Shown here: in pieces, positions 54,221 through 63,469 of the stretch
How the letters are laid out: every line of letters begins with the position of its first letter
Position numbering within the stretch: the stretch's first letter is position 1
Assembly: GCF_900102515.1 (NCBI RefSeq)
Contig: NZ_FMVS01000011.1
Span: 62,001-126,000 of the forward strand
DNA: 64,000 nt
Direction: 5' to 3'
DNA from: Butyrivibrio sp. INlla14
Lineage (GTDB): Bacteria > Bacillota > Clostridia > Lachnospirales > Lachnospiraceae
The notes under the pieces: generated by a model
Told to the model about the DNA's origin: nothing
What the model saw: the letters and a program-made list of their open reading frames with translations, nothing else
Databases searched by the model: none
Translations under genes and position numbers: made by a program

Positions 54221-54251
54221 ACAATAATCTTGGGGGTTACCCCCAGGTCAA
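54221..54251 (-). promoter_or_regulatory. MerR-type promoter/operator of the fatty acid operon
   Basis: On the minus strand -35 TTGACC (54246-54251) and -10 TATTGT (54221-54226) are separated by 19 bases. The spacer carries the dyad TGGGGGTAACCCCCA. A long spacer holding a dyad is the hallmark of MerR-activated promoters. The dyad lies between the divergent acpP operon and the MerR gene, so one protein could control both. Confidence 0.8.
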
Positions 54252-54285
54252 GAACAAATTTTTAGAATCCATGAGGTTTTTTATT

Positions 54286-55131
54286 ATGGCAAAACATAGT
54301 TTCCAAGACGACAAGAAGGAATATTCATTATCAGTTGGACAATTCGCGAAATTATGCGGAACTACAAGGGACACCTTAAGACACTATTATGAACAGGAAA
54401 TTATCATTCCAAGAGTAGATGAAAATAACGGCTATCACTATTATTCTGCTTCTCAAATTGGATCTTTTTTCTTTATAACCACCATGAGGCAGGCCGGATG
54501 CTCTCTTCAGGAAATAAAAGAGACAATCCACTCATCCTCCAAGGAAGCAATAACAAGGCTTGCAAACGCCAAAATCCTGGATATGCAGAGGGAGCTCTTT
54601 TTAATAAATAAAAAAATAAGCGCCCTTCACCTTGGTATGTGGATTTTAAATACCTGTGAGAAACACGGCTATAATAAAATCTATGAAGATATAGCTCCCG
54701 ACATCAGTGTCTCATCCACGCCTATCAGAAACAGTGACAACGCATACCACACTGCTGATATAGCAAAAGATATCTCCGTGCATCTTAGTAAAGCTGCTGG
54801 AAATGAGACTTTGTCTACCTTTCCAACAGGCGTAACAATCAGCTATGATAATCTTTTGAAAAAGAGATATGTCTACAACAGCATAGTAAGTCTCTCATTC
54901 CTTCCTGCCGATAATCAGGACTCCAGGTTCCTTCCTAGTAACAAAATTGTTGCCTGTTATCATGAGCATGGTCCATCAGACATAGAAAAGCAGTACCAAA
55001 AGATGGTATCCTATATAAAGAGACATAATCTAAGGCCGCTTTCCGACCTGTACATCGTAAGCCTCATAAACTTGTACGATAAAGAGAAGCAGCACACTTA
55101 CTTTAAGTACTTGTTTATCTGCGTTGAATAA
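54286..55131 (+). CDS. MerR-family transcriptional regulator with GyrI-like effector domain
   Basis: This ~281-residue regulator has an N-terminal MerR winged helix (VGQFAKLCGTTRDTLRHYYEQEII, about 17-40), then a wing and dimerisation coil (about 65-120). The C-terminal ~130 residues look like a GyrI/BmrR ligand-binding domain (YHEHGPSDIEKQYQKMVSYIKRHNL). The start is set at 54286 because GAGG lies 9 bases upstream; the ATG at 54271 has no site. It is divergent from the acpP operon whose promoter has a MerR-type operator. I infer it senses a lipid or acyl-CoA-like ligand, but this is not shown by sequence. Confidence 0.88.
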   Translation: MAKHSFQDDKKEYSLSVGQFAKLCGTTRDTLRHYYEQEIIIPRVDENNGYHYYSASQIGSFFFITTMRQAGCSLQEIKETIHSSSKEAITRLANAKILDMQRELFLINKKISALHLGMWILNTCEKHGYNKIYEDIAPDISVSSTPIRNSDNAYHTADIAKDISVHLSKAAGNETLSTFPTGVTISYDNLLKKRYVYNSIVSLSFLPADNQDSRFLPSNKIVACYHEHGPSDIEKQYQKMVSYIKRHNLRPLSDLYIVSLINLYDKEKQHTYFKYLFICVE

Positions 55132-55205
55132 GGGCGGATTGCCGGAACATCCATTTATTCGTATATATAATTGGATTAATTTCTTATGACGGAGGAAAAT
55201 AATAA

Positions 55206-56006
55206 ATGACAGAAGTAAGCAAAGTTGTAACACAGGATTTTTCCATGGATTATTTCAAGTTTGGAAATGGAAAAAGAAATCTTGTTATCATACCTGGGCT
55301 TAGTATCCAGAGTGTTATGGGGGCAGCCAATACAGTAGCAGCTGAGTATCAGATGATGGAGGACGATTTTACTGTTTATGTTTTTGACAGGAGAAGTGAC
55401 ATTCCAGAAGGCTACTCTATTTTTGATATGGCAAAAGACACAGCAGAGGCCATAAAAAAGCTTGGCCTATCTAAGGTGAGTATTTTCGGAGCCTCCCAAG
55501 GAGGAATGATAGCTATGGTAATTGCCATAAACTATCCTGATCTTGTAGAAAAGCTTGTTCTTGGTTCAACTTCATCTCACATAAGGCCAGCACAGGCAAA
55601 GGTGCTAGAGAGCTGGATCGAACTAGCAAAAAATGGTGATGCCCACTCTCTCTACCAGAAATTTGCCAAAGAGGTCTATCCGCCAGAAATCTACTCAGAA
55701 TACTCAGACTACTTCAATGACATCAGTAACACAGTAAGCACCAAGGATCTCGAACGCTTTGTAATCCTGGCAAGTGCCATAATTGGTTTTGACATTTCTT
55801 CTGGCCTCAAGAAAATCCAGTGTCCAACTCTTGCCATGGGCGTCTTCGAAGACGAAGTCCTTGACAGCGATGCCACCATGGAGATAGCCGAAAACCTTGA
55901 CTACCGTCCCGACTTCAAGCTCTTCATGTACATCGGCTACGGCCACGCCGCCTTCGACACCGCCCCCGACTACCGCGACCGCATCCTCACCTTCCTGAAG
56001 GGCTGA
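55206..56006 (+). CDS. Alpha/beta hydrolase
   Basis: This 266-residue protein has the nucleophile elbow GASQGG (Ser97), an acidic residue near VFEDEVLDS (216-221) and His247 in GYGHAAF, which together fit the catalytic triad. The oxyanion loop is PGLSIQSV. GGAGG lies upstream of the ATG at 55206. Substrate unknown; relatives are esterases or lipases. It follows the MerR gene by about 75 bases and could be cotranscribed. From about codon 205 the third positions become strongly C-rich, unlike the rest of the gene and the window. Confidence 0.85.
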   Translation: MTEVSKVVTQDFSMDYFKFGNGKRNLVIIPGLSIQSVMGAANTVAAEYQMMEDDFTVYVFDRRSDIPEGYSIFDMAKDTAEAIKKLGLSKVSIFGASQGGMIAMVIAINYPDLVEKLVLGSTSSHIRPAQAKVLESWIELAKNGDAHSLYQKFAKEVYPPEIYSEYSDYFNDISNTVSTKDLERFVILASAIIGFDISSGLKKIQCPTLAMGVFEDEVLDSDATMEIAENLDYRPDFKLFMYIGYGHAAFDTAPDYRDRILTFLKG

Positions 56007-56010
56007 AACT

Positions 56011-56682
56011 CCCTCCACTTTTTGCCCACCACTAAATGCCAAACAGGGGCCTCTTGTTCAGAAAGATTTTTTTGTCGGTTCTCTCGCTGGGATTTAAGGC
56101 ATTCCCAAAGATGCCCCAAAATCCTACGAATTAAACTCGGCTCGTCCTGGAACTTCTTAGGCGGGTGGATTTAATACTCGCGAGCGTTAGCAAAAAGTTC
56201 CATTTTCTAATGCTCCCAAAGCAGCCTTTCCCGCGCATGCGAAGCGTTGTTTGAAGCAGGACGGCGGAAAAAGATATCTAAAGAAAATGCCATTTGACGC
56301 CTTGCGTCATAAAAAAATGCGAAATCAATCTCTTAGTGTACTTAAAGAAGTTGATTTCGCATTTTTTGTTATGCCCGCTATGCGGGCTATGGCATTTTCT
56401 ATTGTAATACTTCTGACCGTCCTGCAAGTTTACGCTGCAGCATGCGCATTGAAAGAAAGGCTGCGGGAGCATCTGAGAAAATGCGCACTTTTTGATCGCG
56501 AGCGAGATTAAATCTCTTGCCGTAGGAGGCCAGGACGAGCCTCGGACAGGTAATTCGTAAGCAGGATTTTGGGACACTTTGGGAAAGCTCTTAAATCCGC
56601 AGTTCTTTCTTACGCCAAAAAAATCTTTCTTGAACAGCGAGGCCCCATCGTTCACTTTTTGTGAATGCAAAAAAGTGGAGGG
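56011..56682. repeat. Giant imperfect palindrome (long inverted repeat, possible structured RNA)
   Basis: The 789-base gap between the hydrolase and rqcH is filled by two ~330-base arms that are reverse complements in at least 14 collinear blocks, outer to inner. Examples: 56011-56023 with 56670-56682; 56115-56125 with 56563-56573; 56139-56150 with 56530-56541; 56210-56217 with 56465-56472; 56256-56264 with 56417-56425; and a perfect 17-bp inner stem 56312-56328 with 56351-56367. Each arm carries its own small side hairpin at the same place (tgacgc/gcgtca near 56295-56309; gcccgc/gcgggc near 56373-56387). I see no convincing coding frame. Its nature is unknown. Confidence 0.85.
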
Positions 56683-56795
56683 GTGATGCGGGGTTATTTG
56701 TAGAGGTGAGGATTATAGTGTAGAATAAGATGCTAGGTGATAGCGGCGGCGATGGTGTCGCAGGCGGTAATTTTTGTTGATGAGGTTTTAGTGTT

Positions 56796-58628
56796 ATGGC
56801 TTTTGATGGAATTACAATTGCAAATCTGACTAGAGATTTTAATGACTACTTGGTTGGTGGTCGTATATATAAGATTGCTCAGACTGAAAGTGATGAGCTT
56901 TTTATTACGGTTAAGCTTTCGTATGAGAATGCGGAGAAGTTTGGGATTAAGCAGGTCAAGCTGGTTTTATCTGCTGATGCGTCTCTACCACTTACATATT
57001 TAACGGATGAGACTAAGGCTTCTCCTATGACTGCCCCTAATTTCTGCATGCTTCTTAGAAAGCATATCCAGAATGGAAGGATCATGTCTATTACTCAGCC
57101 TGGTGGACTTGAGAGAATCATCAGGTTTGAGGTTGAGCACTTAGATGAAATGGGTGATCTAAGGCATAAGGTTCTCCTCATAGAGATAATGGGCAAATAC
57201 AGTAACATAATCTTTACAGATGAAAACAATATTATAATTGATAGTATTAAGCATATTCCTGCTTCTGTAAGCTCTGTACGAGAGGTTCTCCCAGGAAGAG
57301 AATACTTCATTCCTTCTCAGGATAAGGCTAATCCTCTTACTACAACTGCTGATGAGTTTTCAAGCTGTGTCCTGAGTAAAGGCATGCCTTTATTTAAGGC
57401 TATTTATTCAAGCTATACAGGACTTTCTCCTATCGTAGCTCAGGAAATCTGTTATAGAAGCGGCGTTGATGCAGACAAATCTGCAATTGCGCTTGATACT
57501 ACTGAATCTATAGCTGTATATAGAGCATATAATGATGTAATGGAGCTTGTTCGAAATGGCTCTTTTACTCCTGCCATAATTTATGAAAATGATGCTCCCA
57601 AGGAGTATTGCTCTATTCCGCTGACATTGTACGGTGTTTCAGAGAATGCTGAAAAGTCGCAGGATATAGAAGTAAATAGCGAAGGAACTAATGGCGGATA
57701 TGATTACACTCTCTTTGAGAATATATCTACTCTTCTTCAAAACTACTATGCTGAAAAGAATGTAGTTACCCGTATCCGTCAGAAGTCTGTTGATCTTAGA
57801 AAGATTGTTCAGACTGCCCTTGAGCGAAATGTCCGCAAATATGACCTTCAGCTCAAGCAGATGAAAGACAGCGAGAAAAAGGACAAGTACAGGATTTATG
57901 GAGAGCTTCTTACAGTTTACGGCTACAGTGCTGAGCCCGGAGCAGAAAAAATAACTGTAAATGACTATAACACTGGCAAAGATGTGACCATAACTTTAGA
58001 TCCTACTCTTACACCTTCTCAGAATGCCAAGAAGTACTTTGACAAATATACAAAGCTAAAGAGAACTGCTGAAGCCTTAGATGAGCAGATGAGGGAAACA
58101 AAAGAGGCTATTGACCAGCTTGAGTCCATTCAGACTGCTCTTGAAATAGCCCAGAAGGAAGAAGACTTATCACAGATCAAGCTAGAGCTTGCACAGAGCG
58201 GCTACATCAAGCAGCACTTTTCTGGCAAAAACGGCCGACGTGAAAAGATCACAAGTAAACCCTTCCACTATCTATCAAGCGATGGTTTTGATATATTCGT
58301 TGGAAAAAATAATATTCAGAATGATGAACTTACCTTTAAAACTGCTAACGGTGGCGACTGGTGGTTCCATGCCAAAAAGATTCCCGGATCCCACGTAGTT
58401 CTTATAACTAAGGGTAAAGAAGTCCCAGACAGGGCCTTTGAAGAGGCTGCAGCCCTTGCTGCCTTCTACTCTAAGGGAAAGGTCCAGGAAAAAGTTGAAA
58501 TAGACTACGTTCAGAGAAAAGAAGTAAAAAAGCCAGGAGGCGCCAAGCCCGGATTTGTTGTATATTACACAAACTACTCCATGGCTATTGCTCCTGATAT
58601 TTCATCGCTTAAACTTATCAGTGACTAA
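56796..58628 (+). CDS. rqcH: Rqc2/NEMF homologue RqcH (NFACT-family ribosome quality control factor)
   Basis: This 610-residue protein has the NFACT-N domain (MAFDGITIANLTRDFNDYLVGGRI, one continuous start), coiled coils (about 330-360 and 420-470) and the C-terminal NFACT-R domain (GGDWWFHAKKIPGSHVVL near 520). RqcH binds stalled 50S subunits and adds C-terminal alanine tails. The tRNA-binding DR of the family appears here as Glu106-Arg107 (GLERI). GAGG lies 10 bases before the ATG. Older names are fibronectin-binding protein A homologue or FpbA. Confidence 0.92.
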   Translation: MAFDGITIANLTRDFNDYLVGGRIYKIAQTESDELFITVKLSYENAEKFGIKQVKLVLSADASLPLTYLTDETKASPMTAPNFCMLLRKHIQNGRIMSITQPGGLERIIRFEVEHLDEMGDLRHKVLLIEIMGKYSNIIFTDENNIIIDSIKHIPASVSSVREVLPGREYFIPSQDKANPLTTTADEFSSCVLSKGMPLFKAIYSSYTGLSPIVAQEICYRSGVDADKSAIALDTTESIAVYRAYNDVMELVRNGSFTPAIIYENDAPKEYCSIPLTLYGVSENAEKSQDIEVNSEGTNGGYDYTLFENISTLLQNYYAEKNVVTRIRQKSVDLRKIVQTALERNVRKYDLQLKQMKDSEKKDKYRIYGELLTVYGYSAEPGAEKITVNDYNTGKDVTITLDPTLTPSQNAKKYFDKYTKLKRTAEALDEQMRETKEAIDQLESIQTALEIAQKEEDLSQIKLELAQSGYIKQHFSGKNGRREKITSKPFHYLSSDGFDIFVGKNNIQNDELTFKTANGGDWWFHAKKIPGSHVVLITKGKEVPDRAFEEAAALAAFYSKGKVQEKVEIDYVQRKEVKKPGGAKPGFVVYYTNYSMAIAPDISSLKLISD

Positions 58629-58705
58629 TTCATACTCAACTGATGTAATTCTTAATTATATCCAAGCAACTGGTCATCTCAGCTGACATATTTCATATCA
58701 ATCAT

Positions 58706-58762
58706 TAAAAAGCTCCACTATGAATAAGACTAAACCCAAAAGTCTACTTCATAGCGGAGCTT
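58706..58762. terminator. Bidirectional terminator between rqcH and the MATE gene
   Basis: A 15-bp stem with one G-T pair (58710-58724 with 58748-58762) encloses an inner agact/agtct stem. The minus strand continues TTTTTAATG; the plus strand ACTTTAATT. It lies between the convergent ends of rqcH and the MATE gene. Confidence 0.8.
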
Positions 58763-58765
58763 ACT

Positions 58766-60136
58766 TTAATTAGATATCTTTTTTCTCTTATTCCATAAAA
58801 ACATTCTGATAAGGAACAACAAGCCTCTTACGCACAGTTCTGTACACATAGCAATCCAGGCACCCTTAAGACCATACCTTGATCCCAGGAAAATTGCCAG
58901 TGGGATTCTGACCATCCAAACACTTGCAAGGTTTAAAATGCTTGATAGAAGGGTTTCACCTGCCCCTCTAAATACTCCGGCTGCAGTAATGGCTGCGCCA
59001 TAGAATAATTCAGCAAAGGCCTCGATCCTTAGTATTTCTGTTCCAAGAACTCTTATCGTAGGATCTGGTGATAGTATTCCTATCATCTGAGGTGCAAACA
59101 CCCACATCAAAAATCCGCTAAAGCCCATAACAGCCATGCCCAGGATCACACACATCCATCCAAGGCGCTTTGCCTCATCTCTTCTCCTAGCACCTATGCA
59201 CTGTCCTACAATCGTGGTAGCCGCAACTCCAATTCCAAAGCCCGGCATATAGCAAAGGCTCTCTGCTGTTATGGAAAAAGAATTGGCTGCCACCGCCTCT
59301 GTTCCAAACTGAGAAACAATTCTAGTAAAAGCCACATAGGCAAAGCCCATTATTATATTATCTACAGCAACGGGTATAGCTATCTTAAGAGCATGTGGTA
59401 TATCTTTTCCTACAAAGGAGTAAAACGAAGACTTCTCTTTTTCTTTTCTCCCTAAAAGATGAAGCATTGGAGACTTGACTAGTAATATATACATCATTAT
59501 CACAGTTGTTATCACAATCGATATAGATGTACCAAGAGCTGCGCCCACAACACCAAGGATTGGGATAAGCAGCGCATTAAAAAGGACATCAAGGCCACAC
59601 ATTATAACGCTAAGTATGCTTGGGACCTTGATATTTCCGCTACTTTGTATCATTCCCTGAGATATGTAGAGCATTTCATGAACAGGAATTGTCAGTGCAT
59701 ATACCAAAAAATAGGCTGAAGCGTCTCTTCTGATTTCGACTGCTCCTCCCATCCAGGTTGGGAGAAACTGGCTGATTGATACGCAAACCGCCATAAGTGC
59801 AATGCCAAAGCCAAGAACGCACAATAATCCCCACTTAACAATAGCTCTTGCTCCAGCTTCATCTCTGGCTCCTATCTTGTGAGCGACACTAACAGTAAAG
59901 CCCATGCTGGCAGCCGTCATAAGACCTCCAATAAGCCATGTTGTGCTGGTCACAAGCCCGATAGCCGCAGATTCATTTGGTCCCAAATGCCCTACCATTG
60001 AGGCATCTATATATTGCATGATAACCGATGATAGCTGAGCCAGGATTGCTGGCAAAGAGAGTCTTATTATCAGAAGAATTTCTTCTCTAAGTGTTAGTTT
60101 ATCTCCATTTCTAATGGCTAAAAGATGGTCTTTCAT
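58766..60136 (-). CDS. MATE-family efflux transporter
   Basis: This 456-residue protein has twelve membrane helices in two similar halves, with MatE features (LPAILAQLSSVIMQYIDASMVGHLG near 31-55; AVAANSFSITAESL near 285-298). It would export drugs or metabolites in exchange for Na+ or H+. Substrate unknown. It is transcribed alone. Confidence 0.92.
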   Translation of the reverse strand: MKDHLLAIRNGDKLTLREEILLIIRLSLPAILAQLSSVIMQYIDASMVGHLGPNESAAIGLVTSTTWLIGGLMTAASMGFTVSVAHKIGARDEAGARAIVKWGLLCVLGFGIALMAVCVSISQFLPTWMGGAVEIRRDASAYFLVYALTIPVHEMLYISQGMIQSSGNIKVPSILSVIMCGLDVLFNALLIPILGVVGAALGTSISIVITTVIMMYILLVKSPMLHLLGRKEKEKSSFYSFVGKDIPHALKIAIPVAVDNIIMGFAYVAFTRIVSQFGTEAVAANSFSITAESLCYMPGFGIGVAATTIVGQCIGARRRDEAKRLGWMCVILGMAVMGFSGFLMWVFAPQMIGILSPDPTIRVLGTEILRIEAFAELFYGAAITAAGVFRGAGETLLSSILNLASVWMVRIPLAIFLGSRYGLKGAWIAMCTELCVRGLLFLIRMFLWNKRKKISN

Positions 60137-60310
60137 TCCTATACTGATCAGATATGCAGCATATACCTACACATCAGATTTTCCCCTTGTTACTCAAGAT
60201 AAGTGCCTCGAACTATCAAAGGCTGAGGCACTGCTACATTTTACATTGCGCGCTATCTATTTGCAACTGCCAAAACCTCAATAGCCTCAAAAGTGTACAA
60301 GATAATCCTA

Positions 60311-60339
60311 TTGTTATAAATATAAAAAGTATATAAAAT
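60311..60339 (+). promoter_or_regulatory. Promoter of the LacI-sensor/GGDEF gene
   Basis: TTGTTA (60311-60316) and TAAAAT (60334-60339) are separated by 17 bases, about 60 bases before the start codon. Confidence 0.6.
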
Positions 60340-60399
60340 TATAGATAAGCTTTCGTTTTAGAATGAATACTCTAGTACAGTTTTGAGGGGTTACAAGAG

Positions 60400-62271
60400 A
60401 TGATCAACGGTAAAAAGATAATTGCCCTATGTACATATAGAATCTATGAATCCCAGGAATTTACCTTCCTGTCTGAACTTGGTAAGCTGATGCCAGATAA
60501 CAACTGCCAGCTTTTTATATATGCCATGAATTCCGAAATAGGGATTACCAATAATGAGTCAGCTGAAACAGCGGTCTTTAACCTGATCCCCTACGATAAA
60601 GTTGATGTCGTAGTGATCATGAATGAAAAGATCAAGGTAAAAAGCGTAACTCAAGGCATAATAGATAAAGCCAAAAATGCAGGGGTACCTGTCATAGTGG
60701 TTGATGGCCATTATGAAGGTGTTACTTCTGTTTGTTATGACTATGCTGGCGGTTTTGAGCAGGTTGTAAGACACGTTTTAGAGTTTCACAAAGTTAAACG
60801 CCCGCATTTTATGGCAGGTCACAAGAATAATGCTTTTTCCGAAGAGAGACTTGATATATTCAAAAAGGTTTTAGCTGAAAATAACATGCCCTTTGATGAG
60901 AGTATGGTAAGCTATGGTGATTTCTGGGCACTTCCCTGCAGGGCAGCAACTAATGAACTGTTAAAAAGAGATGTTCTCCCTGATTCGATCATCTGTGCCA
61001 ATGATATCATGGCCATCAACGTCTGCGATGTTTTAAATGAAGCAGGCCTAAAAGTTCCTGAAGACATCCTTGTTTCAGGTTTTGATGGAATCGACGAAGC
61101 TTTCCTTGCCTCTCCCGCTATTACTACAGCAGTCTGCGACAATGAAAAAATGGCTCACGCCGTTATGGAATCGCTCCTTGATGTATTATCTGGTAAAACT
61201 AATGAGCAAAAGAAAGTTAAACCTATTTTTATAGCCAATGAGTCCTGCGGTTGTCCCAGAGAAGATCATCATATAATTACAACAGTCAGCGAGCTTAATA
61301 ATCTCTTTTACCACCACGAAGATGAAATCCATGTCTATCAGAATGTAATTTCCAAATTTATGATGGGAAAAGAGCTGGGAAACAGTATAAGGTATCTCAA
61401 AGAAAACCATGCCAAATATGCTCAGGTTGTAGTAGAAAAGTCCTGCTTTAACATGGATCACAATTTTTTCTATGATGATATAAAGGATGGGGAGAAAATT
61501 GTTGTATATGACTCCTATAGTGATTCCGACAAGTCTTTTCCCTACAATGAAGCAGAGATTATCCCTCACCTTGACGAGATCCTGAAAATTGGTCAGCCAC
61601 TTATCTTCAACAGTCTTATTTATTTGGATAAATGCCCTGGGTTTGTATGCTACTCCTATCCCAGAACTATGCTGATTGACTATAATCAAACTCCAAATCT
61701 CACAAACTGCTTTGAAATGAGTATCGGCGGATATGTTGTAACAAATTATCAGCAATATCTAAGGGATAAGATTCAGAAAATGTATGAGAGTGATGCACTT
61801 ACAGGTTTGTACAACAGGCTGGCCTTTATTTCAAAGGTCAATGACTTGTTTAGCAAGACTAATAACAAGGGTAAGATGCTAAATGTAATCATGCTTGACC
61901 TTGATGGGCTCAAGCAAATAAATGACAATATGGGGCACATGGCAGGTGATAGTGCTATAAAGGCCGTAGCAACAGCCCTTAAGAAATCCGTTCCTGATGA
62001 TGCAATCTGCGTAAGAGCTGGTGGTGATGAGATGTTCTCTCTTATGGTAGGTGACGTTGATATAGAAAAAATCTGCGCAGATATAGATGAAAAATTGCAA
62101 GCTGCAAGTCAGGATCTGGGCTTTAGAGTATCAGCCAGCATCGGAACCTACACTTCAACCTACGAATCCAATGGTGATATAAGTAAAGCGATTGGTCGTG
62201 CAGATGAGCATATGTATGCTATGAAACGTGGCCGCAAGGAACAGGAAAAGAAACTGCAAAATAATACTTAA
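60400..62271 (+). CDS. Diguanylate cyclase-like protein with LacI-type sensor domain
   Basis: This 623-residue soluble protein starts with a periplasmic-binding/LacI-type sugar sensor fold (about 1-280; e.g. PVIVVDGHYEGV, SIICANDIMAINVCDVL, VSGFDGIDEAFLA) but has no HTH and no signal peptide. A middle region of unknown type follows (about 285-455). The GGDEF domain is at about 460-615 (DALTGLYNRLAF, then RAGGDEM). The signature is GGDEM, not GGDEF; the metal and GTP residues are otherwise present. No RxxD inhibitory site was seen. It may make cyclic di-GMP in response to a cytoplasmic sugar-like ligand. GAGGGG precedes the ATG. Confidence 0.88.
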   Translation: MINGKKIIALCTYRIYESQEFTFLSELGKLMPDNNCQLFIYAMNSEIGITNNESAETAVFNLIPYDKVDVVVIMNEKIKVKSVTQGIIDKAKNAGVPVIVVDGHYEGVTSVCYDYAGGFEQVVRHVLEFHKVKRPHFMAGHKNNAFSEERLDIFKKVLAENNMPFDESMVSYGDFWALPCRAATNELLKRDVLPDSIICANDIMAINVCDVLNEAGLKVPEDILVSGFDGIDEAFLASPAITTAVCDNEKMAHAVMESLLDVLSGKTNEQKKVKPIFIANESCGCPREDHHIITTVSELNNLFYHHEDEIHVYQNVISKFMMGKELGNSIRYLKENHAKYAQVVVEKSCFNMDHNFFYDDIKDGEKIVVYDSYSDSDKSFPYNEAEIIPHLDEILKIGQPLIFNSLIYLDKCPGFVCYSYPRTMLIDYNQTPNLTNCFEMSIGGYVVTNYQQYLRDKIQKMYESDALTGLYNRLAFISKVNDLFSKTNNKGKMLNVIMLDLDGLKQINDNMGHMAGDSAIKAVATALKKSVPDDAICVRAGGDEMFSLMVGDVDIEKICADIDEKLQAASQDLGFRVSASIGTYTSTYESNGDISKAIGRADEHMYAMKRGRKEQEKKLQNNT

Positions 62272-62281
62272 AATAAAGTAA

Positions 62282-62320
62282 AAGCGCTTCCTCATACTCT
62301 TGAGGCTGCGCTCTTTCTTT
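62282..62320 (+). terminator. Terminator of the LacI-sensor/GGDEF gene
   Basis: An interrupted stem (agcgc/gcgct with cctca/tgagg inside) spans 62283-62312, followed by CTTTCTTTATATTTT. Confidence 0.7.
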
Positions 62321-62337
62321 ATATTTTCATAATACTA

Positions 62338-63384
62338 TTATAGAGAGTACTTGATAAGAAGTCTTAATGTATTCTCTGCTCCATCTCTGTGGCTTCTCTC
62401 ATATCCGTGGGAAGCATAAACACCAGCACCGATAAGTCCATGTCTAAGATCATTACCAGAACGAAGAGTTGCCTCTACATCACTTCCATAATGAGGATAA
62501 ATATCAACCGCATAATCAGCGCCGCTATCCTTGGCAGCCTTGGTAAGCGCCTTTACTATTTCATAGCTGTAAGGGCCACCGCTATCCTTGGCACAGATTG
62601 AAACCTGTTTCTCAGTACAGGTAAGGCCTTCTCCAACACATCCCATATCTACTGAGATAGCTTCTGTGCAACCCTCTGGAACGCTTCCACATCCGCCATG
62701 GCCAACTTCCTCATAAACAGTAATATGAGCATAAAGGGCTCTCTTTGGACTTATCTTATTGTCCTTTATATATTTGGCAAGACCAAGAAGTATTCCTACG
62801 CTCAGCTTATCATCAAGAAATCTTGATTTGATATATCCTGACTTTGTAACTCTCACATTAGGCTCAAAGCAGACAATATCTCCAACTGAAATTCCTAGTT
62901 TTTCAGTATCTTCCTTGGTCTTAACGTCTTCATCAAGAACTACCTCGCAGGACTCCCATGTTCTCTTTGTGTCATCATAGTCACCATTAACATGGATAGA
63001 TGCATTGTTTAGCTGGAATGTGCCTTCATAGATGCCATCAAACTTTGTGACTACTCTTACATTCTCTGTTTCTGCATTATTTGGATTCATGCCGCCAAGA
63101 TTAGTAAGCTGAAGTCTTCCATTTGACTTTATAGTAGCTACCATGCCACCAAGTGTATCTGTATGAGCTTCAAGTAAAAGTCCGTCCTTTTTGTCTTTCC
63201 CTCCAAGATCTACGATCACGCCGCCTTTATTGGTAAGCTTAGCCTCAAAACCCAGCTTTTCAAATTCCTTTTTTACCCAATCAGCAGCTTCAGACGTATA
63301 GCCTGTTGGTGAATCAATGTTTAAAAGATCCGTAGTCTCTTTTACTATAAAATCCGTGTACTTTTTAAGATTTTCTTTTTTCAT
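62338..63384 (-). CDS. M42-family metallopeptidase
   Basis: This 348-residue aminopeptidase family protein has the metal ligands in order: EAHTDTLGG (His), DDKLSVG (Asp), EEVGHGGCG (Glu-Glu), SVDMGC (Asp) and HGYERSH (His). It forms large oligomers in relatives and trims peptides. It has family length. Its context with peptide uptake (opp) in the same window is only suggestive. Confidence 0.9.
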   Translation of the reverse strand: MKKENLKKYTDFIVKETTDLLNIDSPTGYTSEAADWVKKEFEKLGFEAKLTNKGGVIVDLGGKDKKDGLLLEAHTDTLGGMVATIKSNGRLQLTNLGGMNPNNAETENVRVVTKFDGIYEGTFQLNNASIHVNGDYDDTKRTWESCEVVLDEDVKTKEDTEKLGISVGDIVCFEPNVRVTKSGYIKSRFLDDKLSVGILLGLAKYIKDNKISPKRALYAHITVYEEVGHGGCGSVPEGCTEAISVDMGCVGEGLTCTEKQVSICAKDSGGPYSYEIVKALTKAAKDSGADYAVDIYPHYGSDVEATLRSGNDLRHGLIGAGVYASHGYERSHRDGAENTLRLLIKYSL

Positions 63385-63469
63385 AGCTGTTCCTCTCCTA
63401 TTGCTAAATTATTCTAATCCCTAATTACAGGATCCATCCAATACAATTTCGAAAAATACGTGCCTATGC

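Noticed and set aside
56251-56511. 86-codon frame inside the giant palindrome, and a 130-codon frame opposite
   Set aside because: No ribosome site, low-complexity product, and the palindrome explains the sequence better.
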